Assembly (NCBI RefSeq): GCF_022458865.1
Contig: NZ_JAJNMU010000025.1
Coordinates: forward strand, 80,600-144,599
DNA from: Paenibacillus periandrae
Lineage (GTDB): Bacteria > Bacillota > Bacilli > Paenibacillales > NBRC-103111
Direction: 5' to 3'
DNA: 64,000 nucleotides
The position numbers were made by a program, and so were the translations under genes. Below, piece after piece: positions 16,580 to 24,751 of this stretch. The notes below the pieces were generated by a model. It had not been told where the DNA came from and ran no database searches. It saw only the letters and a list, made by a program, of their open reading frames with translations. How positions within the stretch are numbered: position 1 is the stretch's first letter; every line of letters begins with the position of its first letter.

Positions 16580-17829
16580 TTAAACTCCCTATGTCGTAAA
16601 TTTGAGGAAGACAGTTCCGACTTAGGATAACCTATCCCAATTAAAGTGTCTTTAGTTTCATCAAATATTGTATGTATTGTGTATATATTTCCACTCGTTA
16701 ATAATGGTGATATTGGGAACCAAGCGGTTCTCTTGCTCAGTTCTTCAGAAATTGGACAATCATTCAATTGATATGTTGCATTTGTATAAGGTATACCACT
16801 AGAATGCCATGAACTTTTCATTCTAAAAGTCGTATATGTTGTCAATATTTTATCGCAATATTTATCCATTTCCAGGTTTCTCTTTTTACATTCTTGTATA
16901 AAGGATTCACACATTGAAATTGAGTGAAATACAAAACATATACTGACGGGAACTGGATTTGCTTTAGGTGGAAAATTTCTCAGATTATAAAATGTCACAT
17001 CAATTCCTTTCACTAATTCACAATATAATTCGCGTTGTTTTTCAATTATGATATGGCTTTTTTTTAATTGTTCTAATGCAATAGCGCTTTGTATCTCAGT
17101 TATTTTAAAGTTTTCACCGAAACTACACTCAGGATCATCCCATATTGGATAGCCGTTATCAATCCGTTTCCCTCCATTATCATGATAACGTTTTGCTCTT
17201 TCAAACCCGTCTTTAGATTTACAGATGAAGATTCCCCCTTCTCCACATGTTATAATTTTGCCAGCCTGTAGGCTAAATGCTGCTGCATCACCGAGTGTAC
17301 CAACATAATAATCATCATACCGAGCACCGAAGGCTTGAGCTACATCTTCTATTACATAAAGCCCATGTTTTTTTGCTATGTCCAAAATAAGATCCATGTT
17401 GCAAGGGACGCCTTGTATGTGTACCGCCATAATGGCTTTCGTTTGAGGAGTTATCCGCTCCTCTATTTTTTTGCAATCGACATTCATACTTTCATCAATT
17501 TCGAGAAAATTAGGGATAGCGCCGCAACTAAGAACCGCACCGGCAGATGCGATAAATGTGAAAGCGGGAATCAGTACTTCATCACCTGGTCCAATTCCAA
17601 GTGCGACGCAACACAACTTAAGAGCAGCAGCCCCTGAAGAACAAACTAAGCTATTTTCAATACCAAAAAAAGAATTTAAACTTTCTTCTAAAAATAAACT
17701 TTTATTCAACAACCTTGGACCATCATATCTAAACAAAGATTTAGACTTTAAAACTTCAATGACTGCATTCTCCTCTTCTTGGCCGATGTAATGAGTACCA
17801 ATAAAGTTATCACTAGGTATAATATTCAT
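16576..17829 (-). CDS. DegT/DnrJ/EryC1-family PLP enzyme, BlsH-like candidate
   Basis: The product has 417 residues from the ATG at 17829, chosen for the AAGGAG eight bases upstream. Motifs: LVCSSGAAALKLCCVALGIG phosphate loop, GDEVLIPAFTFIASAGAVLS, VIEDVAQAFGA with the PLP Asp, AAFSLQAGKIITCGEGG with the Schiff-base Lys. It follows directly after the cytosylglucuronate-synthase-like gene (17-base overlap), the position expected for an enzyme acting on the cytosyl sugar. In blasticidin S biosynthesis the homologous class member BlsH converts the decarboxylated cytosyl sugar by dehydration and amination. Transfer of that role is inference. Confidence 0.88.
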   Translation of the reverse strand: MNIIPSDNFIGTHYIGQEEENAVIEVLKSKSLFRYDGPRLLNKSLFLEESLNSFFGIENSLVCSSGAAALKLCCVALGIGPGDEVLIPAFTFIASAGAVLSCGAIPNFLEIDESMNVDCKKIEERITPQTKAIMAVHIQGVPCNMDLILDIAKKHGLYVIEDVAQAFGARYDDYYVGTLGDAAAFSLQAGKIITCGEGGIFICKSKDGFERAKRYHDNGGKRIDNGYPIWDDPECSFGENFKITEIQSAIALEQLKKSHIIIEKQRELYCELVKGIDVTFYNLRNFPPKANPVPVSICFVFHSISMCESFIQECKKRNLEMDKYCDKILTTYTTFRMKSSWHSSGIPYTNATYQLNDCPISEELSKRTAWFPISPLLTSGNIYTIHTIFDETKDTLIGIGYPKSELSSSNLRHREFK

Positions 17830-18970
17830 TTTGCCTACTCCTTTTAAGAATTTCATTTACCACTGTGTCAATTCCATTGGGCTTTAGACATGATACTATT
17901 TTTTGTCGTTCTTCCCCATAATTACAGTATGCATGAGGTTTCATGAAAAAATTTTTTATATGATGCGCTACTTCTTTTTGCGCCCTCTCAGACTCAAGAA
18001 AATATTTCACATTCTGGAGGACTTGATTGACACCCAATTCTTCTTTCGCACATCTATCAACATGATGGCCCCATTCAAAGTTTGACCAATTGATTTGATC
18101 AAAAGCAGTTGAATATTTTTTGTAATCCTCTATTTGCCAAAATTGACTAAAATTAATAGGTGGGATAAAAAGAACTGGCACTGTTTGGTTTAAGACTTCG
18201 AAAAAATTTCCTAGACCGGGCGAAAGAACAATAGAAGTAGATTCGTTCAGTTTTTCTAGATATTCTTCATTGGAGAAAGTACAAAATGATAGTAAAGACA
18301 ATTTTGTAGTCCTAGACTGCAATTCTTTGATCAGCCCACTACCACCACAAACAAGAATCGAACTAAATGTTTCAGTAGTAACATCCAAAATCTTTGACAA
18401 CAGACATTCATAATAGTCATAGATTAAATGCTTATCTATCATAAAAGACTCTGCGCCGCCAAAATTAATTAAAAGTTGATTTACTTTATTATTGTTTTTT
18501 ATCGATTCAGAATGTGCCACTTGTCTGAGGGGACCGACAATCTTTAATCTTCTAATACTATTCTTAAATCTTGATAAATTAGATGAAATATCCAAAGATT
18601 CTGCAATAAAATAAGTATCTACCTCCCCTAATTCTTGAGGAATCTCATCCCACATCCAAAAGAGGTTATCAATATAAAACACCTTTTTTCCGGCCTTCAC
18701 CCCATAAATGGCTCCTTCAATATTTTCTGAAGAGACTATGAAGCTAGCTTCGTTAAATACTCCATCATGTTTTTTTAAATCCGCCGATGAGAAGGTGTCA
18801 CACTCCACATATTCATCGAACAATTCAGATAATTTAGCCTGTTCCATTGACACCCCAGAACCTAAAAAAGAAAAAGTTCCTACCGTTCTTCTTTTTAATT
18901 TCTCTATGACATTTAAACAGGTGATGATAGGCCCGTATCCAAATGACTCTGCTGTAACCAGAATCTTCAT
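17813..18970 (-). CDS. GT-B glycosyltransferase, cytosylglucuronate synthase-like (BlsD/MilC type)
   Basis: The product has 385 residues. The N-terminus (ILVTAESFGYGPIITCL, then FLGSG) and the C-terminal donor-site segment SPGLGNFFEVLNQTVPVLFIPP are those of a GT-B enzyme of the MurG/UGT type. The general layout resembles the cytosylglucuronate synthases of blasticidin (BlsD) and mildiomycin (MilC), which join cytosine to glucuronate from UDP-glucuronate. That call rests largely on the MilB/BlsM-type hydrolase and radical SAM gene in the same operon. The ATG at 18970 overlaps the radical SAM gene by four bases. Confidence 0.65.
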   Translation of the reverse strand: MKILVTAESFGYGPIITCLNVIEKLKRRTVGTFSFLGSGVSMEQAKLSELFDEYVECDTFSSADLKKHDGVFNEASFIVSSENIEGAIYGVKAGKKVFYIDNLFWMWDEIPQELGEVDTYFIAESLDISSNLSRFKNSIRRLKIVGPLRQVAHSESIKNNNKVNQLLINFGGAESFMIDKHLIYDYYECLLSKILDVTTETFSSILVCGGSGLIKELQSRTTKLSLLSFCTFSNEEYLEKLNESTSIVLSPGLGNFFEVLNQTVPVLFIPPINFSQFWQIEDYKKYSTAFDQINWSNFEWGHHVDRCAKEELGVNQVLQNVKYFLESERAQKEVAHHIKNFFMKPHAYCNYGEERQKIVSCLKPNGIDTVVNEILKRSRQNEYYT

Positions 18971-19998
18971 GTTAACAACATTACCTCCTCAATTGTTCTG
19001 TTAAACAGTACATTCGCTCGGTCACAATTTTTCTTGCAAATCATATACTGATGTTCCAACTTATGCCGCAGATTTTGCATCGGCACATCATTCCAAATTT
19101 CTGTGAATGTTTTTTCATTTAAATTACCGCAATTGAATAATTTGGGGCTTCTATGTATTGTGCAATCACAAGGATAGACTGACGCCGTTGGGCAATCAAT
19201 ATAACTCGCATATTGTGGGTAATAGCATTTGAAATTAGTATTTTCCCACCTTTTTTTTGTCATACCATCTAAATTTTCATCAATACCAAAAAAGTTAATT
19301 CCATCATAGAGAAACTCAACATGTTGTTCTACTGATAATTTTTCATAGTCTTTTAATGAATTATTATATTTTTCAATTTGCTGATTGGTCATTTCAAGCT
19401 CAGGACAATCTTTTATGAGCAAAGGATTAAAAAAATCGAAGGGTATTTGATCTTTAAGTTGTAACATATTTGAAAAAAAGTCGATATTATTTTTATTTAA
19501 AACGTGATTTATTACAATTTTAGCTTTCGGAATCGCTTTCTTAAGAGAAACAATATTTTCGGTTGCTCTCTTCCATAATCCAGGAACGCGTCTAATTTGA
19601 TCATGAATTTCAGCAGTATGTCCATCAATGGAAAAAAAGATGTGATTCAAATTATAATTGGCAAGCTCGGAAATTTTGCGATCATCTAAATAAAAACCAT
19701 TTGTGGTTATTGCAAATTTCATTCCCAGATTGGTTATTTTACCAAAATACTTCCATATATCTTTATTTATTAAAGGTTCTCCCCCACCTATAAAATGGAT
19801 ATATTTCGTTCCTAAACTTTGAAGTTCATCTAACAACACTTCAACATCAACATGACCCTGTTTATACCTTTGTTCATGTACATCACAAAAAACGCAGTTT
19901 GCATTGCAAAAATTACTTAATGAAATATATACATAGTAAGGAGTACCTTGAAATTGTTTCATATTAGTTAAATCGTCTGTTATTAATTTCTGATACAA
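18967..19998 (-). CDS. Radical SAM enzyme, BlsE/MilG-like candidate
   Basis: The product has 343 residues. The cluster motif is C31, C35, C38 (CNANCVFC), followed by FIGGGEPLINKDIW and ITTNGFYLDD, the GGE and substrate regions. C-terminal cysteines (FKCYYP, DCPTASVYPCDCTIHR, MICKKNCDR) suit a SPASM or twitch auxiliary cluster. Blasticidin BlsE is a radical SAM enzyme that decarboxylates cytosylglucuronate. This gene lies immediately before the cytosylglucuronate-synthase-like gene, so that reaction is the leading hypothesis. The start is TTG at 19998 with GGGAGG six bases upstream. Confidence 0.8.
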   Translation of the reverse strand: MYQKLITDDLTNMKQFQGTPYYVYISLSNFCNANCVFCDVHEQRYKQGHVDVEVLLDELQSLGTKYIHFIGGGEPLINKDIWKYFGKITNLGMKFAITTNGFYLDDRKISELANYNLNHIFFSIDGHTAEIHDQIRRVPGLWKRATENIVSLKKAIPKAKIVINHVLNKNNIDFFSNMLQLKDQIPFDFFNPLLIKDCPELEMTNQQIEKYNNSLKDYEKLSVEQHVEFLYDGINFFGIDENLDGMTKKRWENTNFKCYYPQYASYIDCPTASVYPCDCTIHRSPKLFNCGNLNEKTFTEIWNDVPMQNLRHKLEHQYMICKKNCDRANVLFNRTIEEVMLLT

Positions 19999-20061
19999 TG
20001 TAATCCTCCCTTTTATAGATAATGGTACTATCCGAGTTTAAAATGATTAATATTCACGATT

Positions 20062-21351
20062 TCATTTTTCTAGGGGATAATCTCCTCTACCAAATGGACC
20101 AGCATATCGATTTAGAAAACCTTTTTTATTTCGATATAATTGAATGGAATCCAGTGAAAAATCTTCATTCGTACCTTTGTAATCACTTAACGATTTGCTG
20201 GCCACATCATTTATTGTTTCTAATACCTGCCCGAGAATTGTCTCGTTATGAGCTGCACTGATAAAAGAATTATCATATGCGTAGAATAAAATACCTTTAC
20301 TTGCCATTTCAGTGTAAAAAAGTGATTCCATTTGTAAATTTTTGCACCAGAAACGGAAACTACCACCACCAAAGAGTCCTTGTATTCCTATTTCGTGTTC
20401 GGTAAAAATTTGATTTAATTCTTTAATAAATTTCTTTCCTATCAGTTCTATTTTGTGATTTATATTTTCTTTTTCCAAAATGCTAATTGTAGTTAGTGCA
20501 GCGGCTAAGGGGATAACTTCCGTATCATAAGTTCCAGCAGTATGAATGCGCTGATTTAACTCCATGATTGCTTTTTTGCCAACCACTGCAGAAATCGAAT
20601 ACCCGTTTGACATGGCTTTACTGAACACCGACAAATCTGGATCTAAGTTATATTTCGCTTGAAATCCACCTAGAGCTACTCTAAATCCACTTTTCACTTC
20701 ATCTAATATGAACAAAATACCATTCTCTTTACACACTCGCTGCAATTCTTTATAAAAAATAGAGTCAAAATATCCATCTTCTGGAGTAACAATAACAGCA
20801 CATGTATCATCGATATAATCGTGAAGCAGGGACTCTAGGAGATTCAAATCATAATTAAAATCAATAAGATGGCCAACCTCTTTAGAATTTACTCCTAAAT
20901 TACTCCAATCATGCCAACCATGGTAACCACTACTAAATATCATATTTTTACCAGTAAATTCTTTAGCAATTCTTACCGCAGCAGTTGTAGCACAAGATCC
21001 TGTTTTATAAAATAAAACTCTTTCTGCTGTGGGAATTTTGGTTTTTAAAATTTCTGCCAACTCATTATGAAGCACATTGCCCATTGGAAAAACATTGCCA
21101 AGGCGAACCTGTCGGATGACAGCTTCGTCAACTTCTGGTCTACAATAACCTAAGATGTATGGACCCTTTCCCATTATAAAATCCACATAACGATTATTGT
21201 CTAAGTCCCAAACGTGAGCACCTTTACCCTTACTAAAATAGTAAGGATACTCACCGTTTCCAATAATTTTATGCATACCTTTAATTCCTTCAGGAATCAA
21301 ATCCTGAGCCCTATTGAATTCATCATTGGAACGACTATAATTATAATTCAT
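20062..21351 (-). CDS. Class III aminotransferase (glutamate-1-semialdehyde-aminomutase-like)
   Basis: The product has 429 residues from the ATG at 21351, chosen for AGGAGGAAAG upstream. An earlier in-frame start lacks a binding site. Motifs: GKGPYILGYCRPEV, FYKTGSCATTAAVRIAKEFTG, YHGWHDW, FILDEVKSGFRVALGG with the PLP Asp, and FSKAMSNGY with the catalytic lysine. These are hallmarks of GSA-aminomutase/class III aminotransferases. Next to an aldo/keto reductase and a sugar isomerase it may install an amino group on a side-chain or sugar aldehyde. Confidence 0.88.
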   Translation of the reverse strand: MNYNYSRSNDEFNRAQDLIPEGIKGMHKIIGNGEYPYYFSKGKGAHVWDLDNNRYVDFIMGKGPYILGYCRPEVDEAVIRQVRLGNVFPMGNVLHNELAEILKTKIPTAERVLFYKTGSCATTAAVRIAKEFTGKNMIFSSGYHGWHDWSNLGVNSKEVGHLIDFNYDLNLLESLLHDYIDDTCAVIVTPEDGYFDSIFYKELQRVCKENGILFILDEVKSGFRVALGGFQAKYNLDPDLSVFSKAMSNGYSISAVVGKKAIMELNQRIHTAGTYDTEVIPLAAALTTISILEKENINHKIELIGKKFIKELNQIFTEHEIGIQGLFGGGSFRFWCKNLQMESLFYTEMASKGILFYAYDNSFISAAHNETILGQVLETINDVASKSLSDYKGTNEDFSLDSIQLYRNKKGFLNRYAGPFGRGDYPLEK

Positions 21352-21440
21352 TTTCAACTCTTTCCTCCTGTCATATACTAATATGCATGGCACCGATTTA
21401 CGATTGATTTTCAATATGATTCCTTTTTTGTGATATTGAC

Positions 21441-22382
21441 TTACATAGACAATTTGATATCTTTCTCTAAATTCAGATAATGAATTTCTTCCACAGTCAA
21501 TTGTATATCGATCGCTTGTACACTTGAACGAAGTTCCTCAACAGAATGAGGCCCGATTAGTGCACATGTTGGGAAGCTCTGATTCAAAACATAGCCGAGG
21601 GCAATAGTATTTGCTGAGGCTCCCTTGATCTTTCCAAGAGTTTCTGCTCTATGATTTCTCTCCCAGTTATCATCACTATAATACACACGTATCATATTCG
21701 AATCGCCATTGTGAGGATTATATCGTCCTGTAAAAAAACCTCCAGCTTGGGAAGACCAGGAGAAGACAGGAAGTTGTGTACTTTCATACCAAACCATATC
21801 CTGTGAGTCGATATGAACACATCCAGCCCATCGTGGTTCATTTGGCTTAGCTAGACTAAAGTTTGGACTGCTACATACCAAACCTTGGAGACCATGAGAT
21901 TGAGCATAATTATTGGCTTCATGAATTCGTTCGGTAGTCCAATTTGATACACCTATCGCGCGACAGTATCCTGCCTCCAACTGTTTATTTAATGATTCCA
22001 TTATGTATCCGACTGGTTGATTAGGGTCATCTTTATGTAACATAAAGATATCCACGTAATTTGTCTGCATCCATTCAAAGGTATCATGCAAGTCTTGTTC
22101 TATGTCTTCCAATGTCACACGATTGTTACCTTCATCATCTGGGTGACCACCCTTACCAATAATCATAATTTGAGATCTATTCTTACGTTGTTGTAACCAA
22201 ACCCCTATAGCACGTGAACTACTTCTTCCATAAACATGTCCTGTATCAATACAATTACCACCAAATGAAACAAAATCATCCATAATTTGTATCGAGTTAT
22301 CCAGTTTCTCTTCACTAAGCATCATAGAACCTAAAACAAGTTGCGAGCAGTTAATTCCGTCTACAATTGGTATTTGTTTCAT
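21441..22382 (-). CDS. Aldo/keto reductase
   Basis: The product has 313 residues. It carries the (beta/alpha)8 signatures GGNCIDTGHVYGRSSS (Asp and Tyr of the catalytic tetrad), MIIGKGG for the Lys, and VDIFMLHKDDP for the His. The C-terminal IGPHSVEELRSSVQA binds NADP(H). It reduces a carbonyl on a sugar or precursor. A good GGAGG lies upstream of the ATG at 22382. It falls between the sugar-isomerase-like gene and the class III aminotransferase. Confidence 0.9.
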   Translation of the reverse strand: MKQIPIVDGINCSQLVLGSMMLSEEKLDNSIQIMDDFVSFGGNCIDTGHVYGRSSSRAIGVWLQQRKNRSQIMIIGKGGHPDDEGNNRVTLEDIEQDLHDTFEWMQTNYVDIFMLHKDDPNQPVGYIMESLNKQLEAGYCRAIGVSNWTTERIHEANNYAQSHGLQGLVCSSPNFSLAKPNEPRWAGCVHIDSQDMVWYESTQLPVFSWSSQAGGFFTGRYNPHNGDSNMIRVYYSDDNWERNHRAETLGKIKGASANTIALGYVLNQSFPTCALIGPHSVEELRSSVQAIDIQLTVEEIHYLNLEKDIKLSM

Positions 22383-22472
22383 ATATATTTCATCCTCCTA
22401 ATATTTTCACAGTATAATAACAGTGGCTAGTCAGTGCTGTAATTAGACGCATTTACGCTTTCCCATAAGTTG

Positions 22473-23306
22473 TTATTTATCTTGTAGCGACCTTAAAATT
22501 TTGGCGCTTTTCAAATTATCTTGCCGACTATAGCATTCAAACAAAAGTGGCCGATCAGATAAAAGATATTGCAAAATTTTTAATAATACTATTTTAGAAG
22601 AATCATCTAGTGGCAAATGGCTGTCTTCATATTTATCATTCCAATGCAAATGGAAAGCCAAAATTCGGTCAAAAACTTTTTCAATAAATTGATTAACGGT
22701 GTTTGATTCGCATTCTAAAATTCTAGCGTGCCCAATATCGAATAGCATTTTTAATCTTTCGGATTTTATATGGCTGAAAATATATTCGAATTCCTCCTTA
22801 CTATCACCCAGACGAGTTTTAGCAAAAGAAGGCGGACAACGAGGTAGATTTTCAATTGCAATATTAATTTTAAGATTTTTAGTTACTTCCAAAATCTCAT
22901 GCAAAGTTTCAATCACAAGGTCAAGTCTATGTTTCTTCTTATCAATCCTTTCACTAGAAAAACCAGCGGTTCCCAAGTGAATAGTCACCCACTTAGCATC
23001 AATATATTCACCACAATATAGTGTTTCTATAACTATATCTCTCGAAACATTACGTAAGCGTCTAACTTTTTCACCTAAGTTAATCCCTTGGATTGCATGC
23101 AGGCTTAAAGAATAGTTCTTTTTGGAAGAGGTTTCTTTTACCTTTGTAAGATAACTATGATCAAACATATATGATTCAGGGGAGACATCTGATGAATACA
23201 GCTCAATATGCGTAAAATCTAGATTCTGCTCTGATTCCAAGAATTCTAGCCAATCCCCTTGAATTTTTTGACAAATACCATATATCATATGTATCTTATA
23301 CCTCAT
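22473..23306 (-). CDS. Sugar phosphate isomerase/epimerase (xylose-isomerase-like TIM barrel)
   Basis: The product has 277 residues. LSLHAIQGINLG, VTIHLGTAGF, INIAIENLP (metal Glu), MLFDIGHARI (Asp and His) and AFHLHWND are the metal-binding strands of the AP_endonuc_2 barrel. PLLFECYSR ends the site. The family isomerises or epimerises sugars and keto acids with a divalent metal. The start may be the ATG at 23306 or the one at 23288. Likely makes or reshapes the sugar precursor of the pathway. Confidence 0.82.
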   Translation of the reverse strand: MRYKIHMIYGICQKIQGDWLEFLESEQNLDFTHIELYSSDVSPESYMFDHSYLTKVKETSSKKNYSLSLHAIQGINLGEKVRRLRNVSRDIVIETLYCGEYIDAKWVTIHLGTAGFSSERIDKKKHRLDLVIETLHEILEVTKNLKINIAIENLPRCPPSFAKTRLGDSKEEFEYIFSHIKSERLKMLFDIGHARILECESNTVNQFIEKVFDRILAFHLHWNDKYEDSHLPLDDSSKIVLLKILQYLLSDRPLLFECYSRQDNLKSAKILRSLQDK

Positions 23307-23430
23307 TATTTTTTATTTTGCCTTTGGATAAAAGCATTTAAAAAAACACTTTTTGTATTGACATCTACGACGGGGGTTTCATACATATATTTGTTGATGG
23401 CAAACTAAGGCCCCCGTCTGAATGAGCAAT

Positions 23431-23901
23431 TTAACTTACTCTGATCGCTCGATTTGTAAATATAACAACATTATCTACCACCATCGAAGTAAGTTCATTA
23501 ATAGATTTATCATTAAAATGAACATATTCTACATTGGTGACTTTATGTAAACCAGTTATCATAGGTGTGTACTCCTGATCGTCGTGTAAAAAAGCAATTA
23601 TTGGCTTTTTCATTGAGGATGCCCAGCCGAGTTCAACATGAACCCCACCTGAAATAGGTTTCCATCCTGGGAAAGCAACCACAAGGTCAGCTTTACACAT
23701 TTCCATGTGGTCCAAATTGGTGGCAACATCAGGTGTCATCAATTTATCCCCAAATTCTTCACGTAATTGCGCTGAAAAAACGCTATGACCCTTGTTGGTG
23801 AGAGCATTGATCGTATTAACCAAAAAATCTTTCATATTTTCATCAAATATATTATCTTCGGTAAGCAATTTGGTAAATGGAAAAGCAAGAAAAATTCTCA
23901 T
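23431..23901 (-). CDS. CMP N-glycosidase-like enzyme (MilB/BlsM type)
   Basis: The product has 156 residues of the nucleoside 2-deoxyribosyltransferase superfamily. The whole length follows the pattern of the mildiomycin and blasticidin CMP hydrolases MilB and BlsM: FLAFPFTKL, GHSVFSAQLREEFG, LMTPDVATNLDHMEMCKADL, VVAFPG, then GVHVELGWASSMKKP containing the catalytic Glu90, and ITGLHKVTNVE. These enzymes release free cytosine from CMP, the first committed step of cytosyl-nucleoside antibiotics. It is the first gene of the minus-strand run (ATG at 23901, GGGAGA upstream), matching a pathway entry point. No MilA-like CMP hydroxymethylase is seen, so unmodified cytosine is expected. Confidence 0.82.
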   Translation of the reverse strand: MRIFLAFPFTKLLTEDNIFDENMKDFLVNTINALTNKGHSVFSAQLREEFGDKLMTPDVATNLDHMEMCKADLVVAFPGWKPISGGVHVELGWASSMKKPIIAFLHDDQEYTPMITGLHKVTNVEYVHFNDKSINELTSMVVDNVVIFTNRAIRVS

Positions 23902-23977
23902 TTTTTATTCTCCCTTAGCATTTGTAGTAGTTGGCATTAAATGATTTAAGTAAGTATTTAAATGACGCGAAAACTGA

Positions 23978-23999
23978 TTACATGTAAAACACCTCCTTA
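23978..23999 (-). promoter_or_regulatory. Start-stop leader: AAGGAGGT followed by ATG-TAA
   Basis: Upstream of the CMP-hydrolase-like gene the minus strand reads AAGGAGGTGTTTTACATGTAA: an ideal ribosome binding site, seven-base spacer, then a start codon directly followed by a stop. Beyond the stop the frame runs 20 codons to TAA. It may be a regulatory start-stop element or the relic of a gene. Confidence 0.45.
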
Positions 24000-24001
24000 T
24001 C

Positions 24002-24119
24002 AAACTAAATGGTTTTGAATGGTTTAAATTATTTAAATGACCAAATGTTTATATAGTATGGTCTTTGATTTTATAAAACGCATTTAAGATTATTACCTAA
24101 CGAGTAGTCAATCAATCAT
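24002..24119. other. Likely promoter region of the biosynthetic run
   Basis: AT-rich stretch upstream of the first gene of the run, with a minus-strand TATATAA-like box near 24045-24055 and related words AAACCATT and AAAACCATT. No confident -35/-10 pair was assigned. Confidence 0.3.
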
Positions 24120-24598
24120 CTTCAACGCCTCCTCTCCTGCTTTGGTAAGCGTATAGGTAGCTTTGGTTTGGTAAAGCTGAAGTTCATCCGTTTGAGCATC
24201 GTGCTGATTTCACGTACGCATAGTGTCTGGCCACAACTCCCGCTGAATGCACTTGGCTACCTGAGGCAGTGTCCAATGTATATCGGGCCTCAAAACCAAT
24301 ATCAGCATGTGCTGATGCCTCCACATGATTTCCATTTGCTGTTGTTGTTCATGGGTTAGTTTAGGAGGTTGCCCTGGTGAATGATCCATTCCCTAGCCTG
24401 CGATACCTTCTTCCTGATAGCTTTGGCAATAACTGCTGATGGTCTGGTAAACACATTGGGCAACTGAACGATCTTGGTAAACGAGTGGCTTTCCAGTTGC
24501 AGGAACCTCAGGAATCTATCGCATTAACGTTTCTTTTAAGTGTCTTTCATCGCTTTATTTAAGCTTTGAATCTCATCTTTAATCTTATTCATATTCAT
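24120..24598 (-). pseudogene. IS630-family transposase remnant (N-terminal part)
   Basis: Minus-strand reading from the ATG at 24598 gives MNMNKIKDEIQSLNKAMKDT, then, through frameshifts, VYQTISSYCQSYQEEGIAG and SPGQPPKLTHEQQQQME followed by RPDIHWTLPQVAKCIQREL. This is the helix-turn-helix half of an IS630/Tc1-mariner-like transposase (GRPPKL, EQQQE, then a second HTH). The DDE catalytic half is missing. It lies right at the upstream edge of the biosynthetic run. Confidence 0.65.
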
Positions 24599-24751
24599 CA
24601 CTACCTAAGGGTCTTTTTAAGAAATCAACCCATTTAACAGTGAATTAATTTGTCAAATGCACCTCATATAATAATAAAGGAACTCATGCTTTTACTAAAA
24701 CGAATGAGAGATTACAATATCATAGAAGATCTTAGCAAAATTTTCTGATTA

